From Desulfosarcina ovata subsp. ovata (GTDB taxonomy: Bacteria > Desulfobacterota > Desulfobacteria > Desulfobacterales > Desulfosarcinaceae): DNA of 64,000 nt. The stretch is taken from assembly GCF_009689005.1 (NCBI RefSeq), contig NZ_AP021879.1:620001-684000 (forward strand), read 5' to 3'. Numbering within the stretch: the stretch's first letter is position 1; every line of letters begins with the position of its first letter. Below the pieces are notes generated by a model, which worked only from the letters and a program-made list of their open reading frames with translations, made no database searches and was not told the DNA's origin. The translations under genes and the position numbers were made by a program. Of this stretch, positions 38,247-48,515 are shown one piece after another.

Positions 38247-38861
38247 ATGGCCATATTCAACCTGAAGAAGAGGGAAATTGAATGCAAAATTGTCTATTAC
38301 GGGCCAGGTCGGTGTGGCAAAACCACAAATCTTGAGCATATTTTCAAATCCTATAAAAAGCAGGTCACCGGGGAGATGGTTTCCATCAACACCGAAGGGG
38401 ACCGGACCCTGTTTTTTGACTTTCTGCCCATGGGAATAGGAAAAATCAAAGGCTGCGAAATCCGGGTGCAACTCTATACGGTTCCCGGTCAGGTCAAATA
38501 CAGTTCGACACGCAAGCTGGTTCTGCGCGGGGTGGACGGCATCGTTTTCGTGGCCGACTCCCTGGAGGTACGGCGTGAAAAAAATATGATTTCCCTGAAA
38601 GACCTGCAGACCAATCTCAAGGAATACGGAAAAAGTATTTTCAAGGTTCCGCTAATTCTCCAGTACAACAAAAGGGATCTCGCTGACGAGGGCATTCCGC
38701 TGATGAGCATCGAACAGATGGATCGCGATTTGAACCGTCAATTGAAAGTTCCGTCCTTTTCCGGCAGTGCCGTAAAGGGAACCGGTGTCGGCGTTACCTT
38801 GAAGACGTGTTTGATGGAAACCCTTAAGTCCTTGCAAAGAGAATTCAAATGGGCGGAGTAG
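38247..38861 (+). CDS. mglA: MglA-type small GTPase
   Basis: 204 residues. P-loop GPGRCGKT (19-26), switch I around INTEGDRTLFFDF, the MglA-specific TVPGQVKY in place of DxxG, and NKRD for guanine binding. MglA GTPases set cell polarity and place motility machines, including type IV pili, at the pole; the usual GAP, MglB, is not in the window. GGATAAGG precedes the ATG. The DUF4388/cNMP gene follows 15 bases later, so the pair is probably co-transcribed. Confidence 0.88.
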   Translation: MAIFNLKKREIECKIVYYGPGRCGKTTNLEHIFKSYKKQVTGEMVSINTEGDRTLFFDFLPMGIGKIKGCEIRVQLYTVPGQVKYSSTRKLVLRGVDGIVFVADSLEVRREKNMISLKDLQTNLKEYGKSIFKVPLILQYNKRDLADEGIPLMSIEQMDRDLNRQLKVPSFSGSAVKGTGVGVTLKTCLMETLKSLQREFKWAE

Positions 38862-38876
38862 GAACCGTTTTTTCCA

Positions 38877-40085
38877 ATGAATGACAGCATGGTGCTATCG
38901 GGAAGCTTGAGCTTCCTGTCGCTGGGAGATATCCTTCAGCTTTTGGGGTCGAGCGGCAGTACGGGGGTGTTGCGTCTGATCAACCGATATGCCCCCGACC
39001 CCGGGTTTGTCTATTTCATGGAAGGCAATCCGATTAATGCCCAGAACGGGAACATGGAAGGGCTGGATGCCCTTTATGCGCTGTTCGGTTGGGTTAGCGG
39101 ATCCTTTGAATTCACTCGTGAATCCGTTGCTGCCGACAAATGCATCACAAAAAGCCGGATGGGGATTATTCTGGAAGGCATCAAGCGCCTTGACGACGGT
39201 GTTACCAAAAAAGTCGGGTCGACGGCATCTGGCGATAAAAGCGTCGAGTTGAAGCGGCCCTTGGGAACCACCACCATTGTAAAAGGCCCCCTGGTTGACT
39301 ACATGTACGTGGTTGACGAGGAAGATTTCTTTGACGGCGAGCATATCGTGGAAGAGGGCAAGCACGGTAGCTGGATGTGGGTGATTCTGGAAGGGGTCGT
39401 CGATATCGTCAAAACGGTGGACTCCGAAATCGTTCCCATTCTTCGTATCGGTGACGGCGGTTTTATCGGAAGCATGGCCTCTTTTCTGCTGCAGGGACAT
39501 ATCCGCACCGCCACTGCGATTGCGGTGGGGAATGTCCAGTTGGGGGTTCTCGATTCCCAGAGACTGTCTCAGGAATATGCCGGGATGCCACTCGAATTTA
39601 AAGTTTTCCTGACCAGTCTGGACAAGCGGATTAAACAGCTGACCGATCGGATCATAGCTGACCACATGGGCACGGCTGGTGAGAATAATGACCCCTTCAA
39701 AGACAAAAAGATCCTGGTGAGACAAGGAAAAAACGAAGAAAAGCAGTTGTTTATGATCAAGCAGGGGAGGGCGATAATTGCGCGGGAGACCCCGAATGGT
39801 CCGGTGGCGCTTTGCGATTTGTATAAGGGCGATTTTTTTGGCAGTATTCCTTTTTTACATCTGGGGCACGAGCCGGATGGCGCGTCTGTCTATGCATCGG
39901 ACAATATAAAAATTGTCAAGATTGACAAGGCAGGTTTGCAACGGGAGTACCACAAGCTTTCAACAACATTCAAGAATATCGTAGACAATTTGGCGACCTG
40001 CATCTCCATTAGCACAGAAATGGTTTGCAACGCACGCTCGCCCAAATCTGCAGACACGGAATCCGTCGCCCGTCAGGATGACTGA
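38877..40085 (+). CDS. DUF4388 protein with two cyclic-nucleotide-binding domains
   Basis: 402 residues. Residues ~6-100 match the DUF4388/PATAN type (LSGSLSFLSLGDILQLLGSSGSTGVLRL, FVYFMEGNPINAQNG, ALFGWVSGSFEF). Two cNMP-binding-like beta barrels follow: EHIVEEGKHGSWMWVILEGVVDIV with GDGGFIGSMASFL, and KKILVRQGKNEEKQLFMIKQG with YKGDFFGSIPFL. The phosphate-binding cassettes are degenerate, lacking the clear RxA Arg. There is no DNA-binding domain. It lies between mglA and the PilZ gene and may link cyclic-nucleotide status to MglA output. Confidence 0.75.
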   Translation: MNDSMVLSGSLSFLSLGDILQLLGSSGSTGVLRLINRYAPDPGFVYFMEGNPINAQNGNMEGLDALYALFGWVSGSFEFTRESVAADKCITKSRMGIILEGIKRLDDGVTKKVGSTASGDKSVELKRPLGTTTIVKGPLVDYMYVVDEEDFFDGEHIVEEGKHGSWMWVILEGVVDIVKTVDSEIVPILRIGDGGFIGSMASFLLQGHIRTATAIAVGNVQLGVLDSQRLSQEYAGMPLEFKVFLTSLDKRIKQLTDRIIADHMGTAGENNDPFKDKKILVRQGKNEEKQLFMIKQGRAIIARETPNGPVALCDLYKGDFFGSIPFLHLGHEPDGASVYASDNIKIVKIDKAGLQREYHKLSTTFKNIVDNLATCISISTEMVCNARSPKSADTESVARQDD

Positions 40086-40139
40086 ACGCGCTGTTTCCAT
40101 CTCCGACAACCCTTACCCGTTGGAAAAAGGTGATCCACT

Positions 40140-40490
40140 ATGATCGAGAAAAGAAAACATTCCAGAGTAGACTCCATCTATCTGCTTAATTATGTGCATC
40201 TCGATGAAGACGATAAAGAATTGCTGCAGGGCATGGGGCGGACGATTAATGTTTCCGAATCTGGCATTATGTTGGAGACCCATGTTCCGTTCAGCCAAGA
40301 TGACAAGATAGATGTGGTCGTCGGCCTGAAAGAGGATATGGTCCCGATTCGCGGGAAAGTGGTCTTTTCCCGGGCGACCCCGACCGGTCAGTATCAAGCC
40401 GGAATCGAATTTCTAACCATCGAAGCCGCCGCCCTCGAGATCCTGCGACGCTATATTGACGCATTCAATGCGCTGTCCAGTACCCTCTGA
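40140..40490 (+). CDS. Single-domain PilZ c-di-GMP receptor
   Basis: 116 residues. The RxxxR motif is EKRKHSRVD (Arg5, Arg9) and the second motif [27 protein letters not shown] is the closing strand of PilZ domains. It should bind c-di-GMP and act by protein contact. GAAAAAGGTG lies upstream of the ATG. It follows the mglA/DUF4388 pair on the same strand, and c-di-GMP is also expected to control MshE in this window. Confidence 0.9.
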   Translation: MIEKRKHSRVDSIYLLNYVHLDEDDKELLQGMGRTINVSESGIMLETHVPFSQDDKIDVVVGLKEDMVPIRGKVVFSRATPTGQYQAGIEFLTIEAAALEILRRYIDAFNALSSTL

Positions 40491-40522
40491 AACCGATGAT
40501 TGATTTGTTTAGGAACAATACG

Positions 40523-41419
40523 ATGAGCCGAGTTGTTCGTGAGACTGATTTTCCCACCTTGACCTTGCTCCAGCGGGGCAAGGTTCGCGACATGTACGAC
40601 CTCAAGGATGCCTACCTGATGGTCGCAACCGACCGCATGTCAGCTTTTGACGTGATCATGCCCGATCCCATTCCGGACAAGGGAACCGTATTGACCCAGA
40701 TTTCGCTGTACTGGTTCGACATCATGGCGTCGCTGATCGACAACCATGTGATCACCGCCGATGTGTCCCGGTATCCCGAATCCTGCCGGCCCTACGCCGC
40801 TGACCTGGCAGGGCGCAGCATTCTGGTAAAAAAAGCCCGTCCGCTTCCCATTGAGTGTGTGGTCCGTGGATACATTACCGGATCGGGTTGGAAATCCTAT
40901 CGTAAAGACGGGTCCGTTTGCGGTATCCGCCTGCCGGATGGGCTCGTTGAATCCGATCGATTGCCCGAACCGATTTTTACCCCCTCCACCAAAGAGGAGT
41001 TGGGCAAACACGACATCAACATCGACTTTGACGAAATGGTCAACCGGATCGGTGCCCCACTGGCCCGGAAGCTCAAGGATCTTTCCCTTGCCATATATAC
41101 AAAGGGTGCCCAGATCGCCGAAGAAAAGGGAATCCTGATTGCCGATACGAAATTCGAGTTTGGCCTGGTGGACGATGAGGTCATTCTGATCGACGAAGTG
41201 CTGACCCCGGACTCCTCACGCTTCTGGCCAAAAGCCAGCTATGTCCCGGGTGGCGCGCAGCAAAGTTTCGACAAGCAGTACCTGCGCGACTACCTGCTTT
41301 CGCTGGACTGGGACCAGACGCCTCCCGGTCCCACACTGCCGCAAACGGTGATCGACAATACACGCGCCAAATACGTTGAGGCCTTGACGCTGCTCTCCGG
41401 CGACAGTCATGGACTTTAA
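40523..41419 (+). CDS. purC: SAICAR synthetase
   Basis: 298 residues from the ATG at 40523, with AGGA nine bases upstream (an ATG at 40496 adds nine). It has [28 protein letters not shown], the signature [19 protein letters not shown] and [12 protein letters not shown]. It joins aspartate to CAIR in purine synthesis. The long 290-300-residue form is the one common outside enterics. Its 3' end overlaps the ParB-like gene by 11 bases. Confidence 0.96.
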   Translation: MSRVVRETDFPTLTLLQRGKVRDMYDLKDAYLMVATDRMSAFDVIMPDPIPDKGTVLTQISLYWFDIMASLIDNHVITADVSRYPESCRPYAADLAGRSILVKKARPLPIECVVRGYITGSGWKSYRKDGSVCGIRLPDGLVESDRLPEPIFTPSTKEELGKHDINIDFDEMVNRIGAPLARKLKDLSLAIYTKGAQIAEEKGILIADTKFEFGLVDDEVILIDEVLTPDSSRFWPKASYVPGGAQQSFDKQYLRDYLLSLDWDQTPPGPTLPQTVIDNTRAKYVEALTLLSGDSHGL

Positions 41420-42353
41420 GCGCAGCCCGGTTTCACTGGATCGAATCGACTTGTCCGACGATACGTTCAGAATCACCACAAACGACGACCTTACCGAATT
41501 GGCGCTGTCCGTCAGCGCCATCGGCCTTTTACAACCGCCCACCGTCATCGTCAATCAAGATGGCTATATCCCGGTCTGCGGATTCCGGCGCATCGCCGCA
41601 TTGGCAACGCTGGGACGGGAAAACGTCACGGTACAGGCCCTTCCAGCGGATCATCCGCCCCTGGATACGGCTTGTCTGGCCATTTCCGACAACAGTTCCC
41701 AGCGTCCGCTGAACGTTATCGAACAATCCCGGGCATATCGCCTGCTTCAGGACCGAACCCTCTCATCCGATTGGCAGCGCGTTGCCCGGTCCGTTGGTTT
41801 GCCGGACAGCGATCAGGCTAGAAAACGGATCATGCCAGTGGCCGGTATGCCGGACCCGCTTCAGCGCGGCATTCTGGAGGGCAGCATCGCCCTTCCGGTT
41901 GCCTTGCAGATCAGCCGGTTCGACGTGGATTCCGCGGCCGTCCTGGTTTCGTTTTTCAGACAAATCCATACCGGCCTGAATGTACAACGTGAACTCCTGG
42001 ACCTGATGGGGGAAATTGCCCTCCGGGATGATATTTCAATCTCCCAACTGCTTCGTCAATCCGGTGTGAGTGCGATCATGGAAAACCCGTTAGCGCCAAC
42101 ACCGCAAAAGGTCCGGCAGGTTCGGCAACGGATGAAAATCCTGCGTTATCCTGAACGCAGCCGTGTGGAAGACCGCTATCATCAGGCACTGCGGTCCTTG
42201 AAGCTCGATCCGCGGGTTCAACTGCTGCCCCCCAAAGATTTTGAAGGCAAATCCTACCGTTTGACGCTGACCGTTGAGTCCCGAAGACAGCTTGAAGCCC
42301 TTCAAAGGGAAATTGAAAAAATTCTGAAGGCGGCCGACCTGCTCCCTGAATAG
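41409..42353 (+). CDS. Solitary ParB-like protein
   Basis: 314 residues. The N terminus has the ParB/sulfiredoxin fold: [20 protein letters not shown] and the GxRR-like box [14 protein letters not shown], followed by an [14 protein letters not shown] helix. A helical region with KxRxxMPVAGMP in place of the usual HTH comes next. No parA, parS or chromosome-partition gene is adjacent, and the length and spacing differ from true ParB. It overlaps purC by 11 bases. A gene-specific regulator or housekeeping nuclease-fold protein are both possible. Confidence 0.7.
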   Translation: MDFKRSPVSLDRIDLSDDTFRITTNDDLTELALSVSAIGLLQPPTVIVNQDGYIPVCGFRRIAALATLGRENVTVQALPADHPPLDTACLAISDNSSQRPLNVIEQSRAYRLLQDRTLSSDWQRVARSVGLPDSDQARKRIMPVAGMPDPLQRGILEGSIALPVALQISRFDVDSAAVLVSFFRQIHTGLNVQRELLDLMGEIALRDDISISQLLRQSGVSAIMENPLAPTPQKVRQVRQRMKILRYPERSRVEDRYHQALRSLKLDPRVQLLPPKDFEGKSYRLTLTVESRRQLEALQREIEKILKAADLLPE

Positions 42354-42586
42354 GTACCCGTTCACTCCTTGCCAGCATATTTATTTATAGTCGGACACAA
42401 CGCTGTCGGCAGCTTCCCCCATTTTTATGCTCCCGATTGAAAGTCACTCCGTCATAGGGCCAGAGGGCCTCAAGTAAAGCCACCTCAAAGTTCTATTCAA
42501 CACAATATTTACTGAAGTTATTTTACTTGACAAATTTTAAAAATGAAGTGTAGGCTTTTTTAGGAACTAAATGGAATTCATAAAAT

Positions 42587-43219
42587 ATGGGGATTCAAGA
42601 ACGAAGAGAACGCGAACGCGAACGACGCAGACAACAGATCCTGGTTGCCGCCAAACGGGTATTTTCCAACCGCGGCTTCAATAAAGCCACCATGGAAGAT
42701 ATCGCCAAAGAGGCCGAACTCAGCCCTGGCACCCTTTATCTCTATTTTAAAAATAAAGATGAACTGTATGCCTCACTCTCTTTGCGAATCCTTCAATATC
42801 TGATGATTCGACTGGAGCATGTCAACGCAGAGCCGTTAACCGATGCGGCGCAGCGCCTCAAAGCACTGAAGAGCGCCATGTACGACGTGTACGAATTCGA
42901 TCCGCTTATCCTGATTAATATGTTCCATATGCAGTCCAGTGAAACGCTCAAGAACCTGTCCTCCGACCTGCTCAACCAGATTGAGTCCCTGAGCCGAAGC
43001 TCCCTGCAAGTGATGGCCAGAATCTTTGAAGACGGTGTCCGCCAGAAAATGTTTGTGGCCCATCACCCCAATGCGGTTGCCGACACCCTCTGGTCACTCT
43101 TTTCAGGAATCGTTCTCTGGGAGACCAGCAAAAAAACCATCGATAATCAAAAAGATTACCTGAGGGAAACCTTTGATACGGCTTTCGAGATCTTTTCCCG
43201 AGGGATCATGCGCCAATAA
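42587..43219 (+). CDS. TetR-family transcription regulator
   Basis: 210 residues. After a strongly charged start (RRERERERRRQQILVAA), the HTH spans ~14-62: NKATMEDIAKEAELSPGTLYLYFKNKDELY. The C-terminal helical domain should bind a small ligand, often an acyl-CoA in this context. It precedes acs by 232 bases on the same strand, so it may control acs and the symporter. An ACTTGACA sequence near 42525 and a weak -10 form a possible promoter for the gene itself; no clear palindromic operator is visible. Confidence 0.88.
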   Translation: MGIQERRERERERRRQQILVAAKRVFSNRGFNKATMEDIAKEAELSPGTLYLYFKNKDELYASLSLRILQYLMIRLEHVNAEPLTDAAQRLKALKSAMYDVYEFDPLILINMFHMQSSETLKNLSSDLLNQIESLSRSSLQVMARIFEDGVRQKMFVAHHPNAVADTLWSLFSGIVLWETSKKTIDNQKDYLRETFDTAFEIFSRGIMRQ

Positions 43220-43451
43220 GGATCACGCACCCGTAAATGGTGCCGTACTTTTTGTAAATTCAACAACGGTTAACACAAAAAACGAAAGGGGGGATAACAA
43301 AGGGGAGGGGAGGCTTCTTTGGGATCAGCATCACCCATGCGACGGCATCGTCGATCACCGTGCCGGAAGGATCGGTGAAAGCCGAACGACAAAGCAGCCA
43401 AAACACGTCAGTTAAACCGAACGGACAACCTTAATCGGAGGAAAGTCACCC

Positions 43452-45485
<2,034 letters not shown>

Positions 45486-45498
45486 ATTTACTGAAAAC

Positions 45499-45532
45499 CG
45501 GCCGGATCGAAATCCTCATGCCGATCCGGCCG
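45499..45532 (+). other. Intercistronic hairpin after acs
   Basis: CGGCCGGATCG (45499-45509) pairs perfectly with CGATCCGGCCG (45522-45532) around a 12-base loop, 14 bases past the acs stop. There is no T-run, so it is more likely an mRNA-stabilising or partial-termination stem than a full terminator. Confidence 0.5.
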
Positions 45533-45548
45533 CAAACCAGGGGCCCTG

Positions 45549-45580
45549 AAAGGAGGTGATCAACGGCCTGAATATTCAGG
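45549..45580 (+). promoter_or_regulatory. Orphan perfect anti-SD-complementary motif plus palindrome
   Basis: AAAGGAGGTGATC (45549-45561) is the full complement expected for the 16S rRNA 3' tail, but no start codon follows at a usable distance. CCTGAATATTCAGG (45567-45580), a perfect 14-base palindrome, follows at once. The symporter's own ribosome site (AGGAGGAAACGTT) is 60 bases further on. Confidence 0.45.
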
Positions 45581-45641
45581 GATAACGATATCTTTTGGCG
45601 GCCGGTCAATGGATTGACAAAAAGGCACAGGAGGAAACGTT

Positions 45642-47444
45642 ATGGGCGGAACCACGTGGGTTTATATCATGTTGGGGCTTTATATCATCTACTGTTTTTA
45701 TTGGGGGCTTAAAGGGTACTTCACGGAAAAGACATCGTCCGGGTACGCCATTGCCGGGCGGTCGATCCCATTTTTTGCCTTCCTGCTGGCGGCAACGGCG
45801 GCATCGTTTTCCGGGTGGACCTTCATCGGCCATCCCGGACTGATCTGGCGGGACGGTCTGGCGTACGCGTTCGCATCCTTTTATGTACTGACCATTCCCA
45901 TCACCGGGACCTTCTTCTCGAAACGGACCTGGCTGATGGGAAAACGTTATGGCTTCATCACCCCGGGCGACATGTACGCCTACTATTTCAACAGCGAGGC
46001 GCTCCGCTGGCTGGTGGTTCTGACCGCCGTACTGTATTCGGTATTTTACTCGGCCGTCCAGCTGATGGCCTCGGCAGCCCTGTTCCATATCATCGCCGGC
46101 GTGCCGGTCACCTTCGGGGCCATCTTCATGGCCTTCATCGTCTGGTTCTACGTCTGCACCGGCGGCCTGAAGGCCAGTACCTGGGTCGGCGTCATCCAGT
46201 TCCTGTTGCTGGTGGGCGGCATCATCATTCTCGGATTCTTTGTCATCACCGCACCGCAGTTCGGCGGATGGTCCGGCTTTTCGGCGGCAGTCCACAATCT
46301 GGACGCCAAATTCCTCGAAGTGCCCCGGGTAATCAATACGGTGGACTACCTGGGCGGTGCCCCGGGTGAATCTGCCTGGACGGCGGTCATGGTGCTCACC
46401 TACATGTTTGCCCTGATGGGTATTCAGAGCTCACCGGCGTTCACCATGTGGACCTTCGGCATCAAATCACCCAAGCCGCTGGCCTGGCAGCAGGCGTTCA
46501 TGTCTACCTTTGTGGTCGGCTTTGCTCTGTTCTTCTTCACCGCTTTTCAGGGAATGGGCGCTAAGATACTGGAACTGAAAGGAATTGCAGCCTTCCAGGG
46601 GATAAATAACGCCACCGTTGTGCCGACCCTGATGAACGAGTTCCTGCCACCCTTCATGCTGGGCGTCGTCTTCATGGGCGCCATCGCGGCCATCCATTCA
46701 ACGGCGGCGCCATATATCGGTACCGGCGGCTCTATTTTGCTGCGTGACGTCTACTGGCGCTACATCCGCAAACAGGAAGCCAGCCACGCTGAGCAGATCT
46801 GGATGAACCGGGTTTTTGCAACCGTGCTGACCATCCTGGCCCTGGTTGTCGGCATGACCAGCAAAGCGGCGCTGGTTATCCTCGGCGCACTGGCAACGGC
46901 GTTTGGCTTCGTCATGTATGTTCTGCTCTTGGGCGTGATCTGGGGATTCAAGTTCCCGCGGGTCGGTGCGGTACTCGGCGTCCTGGTCGGCATGCTGGCC
47001 GTTTTTCTCACCTATAAAATCTGGCCCAACCCCCTCTCCATGCACTGTGCCTTCTGGGGTACCTTCAGCGGTCTGGTCGTCGCCTACATCTGCCGTGGAC
47101 TGGGGGTCAAGGATGACGAAGAGACCATGAAACGGCAAGCCGAGGTGAGAACTTTCCTTGACGACATCGATGCGCCCAGCGAATCCGGTCGCCAGTGGCG
47201 TAGTGTGATGAAAATCGGTGTCCCCATTTGGTACTTTTTCGCCATCGGGCCAGCATGTATTCTCGGCAATAAGGCATTCTCCTTTTCCGGGTTTACGCCG
47301 CTGTGGTCCTGGCAGATTACCTGGTGGATATTGGGTATCATCATGATGTGGGCGCTCTGTTTCAAGGCGGAAATGGCAACCACCAACGAGGTCCAGATCG
47401 ACCGGGCCGAAAAAGAAACCAATATCGTGGTCAAAGAGGCGTAA
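45642..47444 (+). CDS. Sodium:solute symporter (SSS family), probable monocarboxylate/acetate carrier
   Basis: 600 residues, about thirteen transmembrane helices. SSS features: an N-out start, GYAIAGRSIPFFAFLLAATAASFSGWTFIG (helix 2 with the sodium-site Ser/Thr), FITPGDMYAYYF, and VGVIQFLLLVGGIIIL. AGGAGG precedes the ATG. It is likely to bring in acetate or a related acid with sodium for the acs product encoded upstream; the substrate is inferred from that neighbour. A 28-residue membrane peptide gene follows 23 bases on. Confidence 0.85.
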   Translation: MGGTTWVYIMLGLYIIYCFYWGLKGYFTEKTSSGYAIAGRSIPFFAFLLAATAASFSGWTFIGHPGLIWRDGLAYAFASFYVLTIPITGTFFSKRTWLMGKRYGFITPGDMYAYYFNSEALRWLVVLTAVLYSVFYSAVQLMASAALFHIIAGVPVTFGAIFMAFIVWFYVCTGGLKASTWVGVIQFLLLVGGIIILGFFVITAPQFGGWSGFSAAVHNLDAKFLEVPRVINTVDYLGGAPGESAWTAVMVLTYMFALMGIQSSPAFTMWTFGIKSPKPLAWQQAFMSTFVVGFALFFFTAFQGMGAKILELKGIAAFQGINNATVVPTLMNEFLPPFMLGVVFMGAIAAIHSTAAPYIGTGGSILLRDVYWRYIRKQEASHAEQIWMNRVFATVLTILALVVGMTSKAALVILGALATAFGFVMYVLLLGVIWGFKFPRVGAVLGVLVGMLAVFLTYKIWPNPLSMHCAFWGTFSGLVVAYICRGLGVKDDEETMKRQAEVRTFLDDIDAPSESGRQWRSVMKIGVPIWYFFAIGPACILGNKAFSFSGFTPLWSWQITWWILGIIMMWALCFKAEMATTNEVQIDRAEKETNIVVKEA

Positions 47445-47467
47445 GAGCCAACTAAGGAGGTATCCCC

Positions 47468-47554
47468 ATGAAAAAAGAAGATGTATGGATGATCGCACTG
47501 GTAGCGTTTTCCATTCTCTGGACGGCATCATTTGGCTGGGGGCTGTTCGGATAA
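47468..47554 (+). CDS. 28-residue membrane peptide, symporter accessory subunit
   Basis: ATG at 47468, six bases after a perfect AAGGAGGT (47454-47461); the stop is at 47552-47554. The peptide starts MKKEDVWMIALV and is a single transmembrane helix (AFSILWTASFGWGLFG at the end). It begins 23 bases after the SSS gene and ends just before a strong terminator. Very small proteins in this position after SSS genes have been annotated as symporter accessory proteins; this fits that pattern, as far as I recall it. Confidence 0.75.
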   Translation: MKKEDVWMIALVAFSILWTASFGWGLFG

Positions 47555-47561
47555 AACGTGA

Positions 47562-47601
47562 TTTTTGTGTTTCTGCCGGATGACCGGCAGGAACACAAAA
47601 A
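47562..47601 (+). terminator. Terminator after the acs-symporter unit
   Basis: TTTTTGTGTT and CTGCCGG (47562-47579) pair with CCGGCAG and AACACAAAAA (47584-47601), broken by a single T-G position, around an ATGA loop. The A/T flanks make it work in both directions. Confidence 0.75.
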
Positions 47602-47697
47602 CCGCTTGATTTGGGATAAATAAATTCGGGCGCCTGTGGGTTGCCGCATGGCTAACCCATTGGCGCCTCAACCAACAGGACACAAGGGAAGGATTCC

Positions 47698-47925
47698 ATG
47701 GCACTTGCCCCCAAAACCGTCACCTGCCGCTGTGGTCACACATTTACCGCAACCCGTCATCGAAACTGGTGCGAAAAATGCTGTGAGGCGGTATACTACC
47801 ACGAAAAGGACAGGAATCGGCATCGCGTCAACAGCATCTATGTCGTCGGCATTATTTTGGCAGTGGTTACTTTTCTGACCTATGTTTTCATGGAATTGAT
47901 CGCTTCACCGCTATTGTCTGCCTGA
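47698..47925 (+). CDS. Small zinc-ribbon single-pass membrane protein
   Basis: 75 residues. Two CxC/CxxC-type pairs, TCRCGH and WCEKCCEAV, form a likely zinc ribbon in the first half; a transmembrane helix (about 47-68, IYVVGIILAVVTFLTYVFM) follows. AAGGGAAGG lies upstream of the ATG. I know no function. It lies after the acs-symporter terminator and before the receiver gene, so it could be its own transcription unit. Confidence 0.65.
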   Translation: MALAPKTVTCRCGHTFTATRHRNWCEKCCEAVYYHEKDRNRHRVNSIYVVGIILAVVTFLTYVFMELIASPLLSA

Positions 47926-48149
47926 TTCGACCGATTTTCAATAGGTGACCATCAACCGCTGTTGGACCATGCCGTCCATACCGTGCCTTCACGCCTGTTA
48001 GCCTGTTCTCTTTCGTTGGGGCGCGTGATTGAGACTCCCGATAACGCCATCCCGGGTTCGATTGGGGGGCGTTGCGTCCTGACCTTCCAATGTCAATATT
48101 GTTTCAGTTAGTTTTTTGATACGCCGTTCAAGCGGGGGCAGGGATTATT

Positions 48150-48515
48150 ATGGCCAAAAAGATTCTGATTGTGGATGACGAGCCCAGCATCACCGTACCA
48201 TTAAAATTTCTAATGGAGCAGAACCAGTTCGAGGTAATGGTTGTCCATACTGGAGAGGATGCCCTGACTGCTATCGATCAATTCGATCCCGATCTGGTTC
48301 TCTTGGATGTGATGTTACCAACCGTCGATGGGTTCCAGGTCTGTCAACATTTCAAGGATAACCCCAGGAAAAAGAACCTCAAGGTTATTTTTCTGTCTGC
48401 AATGACGCGGGATATCGATATTGCCAAAGGAAATACACTGGGCGCGGATGCCTATATCACCAAGCCGTTTTCAAATGCCGACGTTGTCAAACAGGTTAAA
48501 GATCTGCTCTCCTGA
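48150..48515 (+). CDS. CheY-like response regulator
   Basis: 121 residues, a lone receiver domain. Acidic pocket Asp9-Asp10 (ILIVDDEPS), phospho-acceptor Asp53 (LVLLDVMLP), the Ser/Thr switch in FLSAMTRD, and Lys in YITKPF are all present. There is no output domain. Its stop overlaps the start of the sensor-exonuclease gene (TGATG), so the two are translationally coupled and probably work together. Confidence 0.92.
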   Translation: MAKKILIVDDEPSITVPLKFLMEQNQFEVMVVHTGEDALTAIDQFDPDLVLLDVMLPTVDGFQVCQHFKDNPRKKNLKVIFLSAMTRDIDIAKGNTLGADAYITKPFSNADVVKQVKDLLS

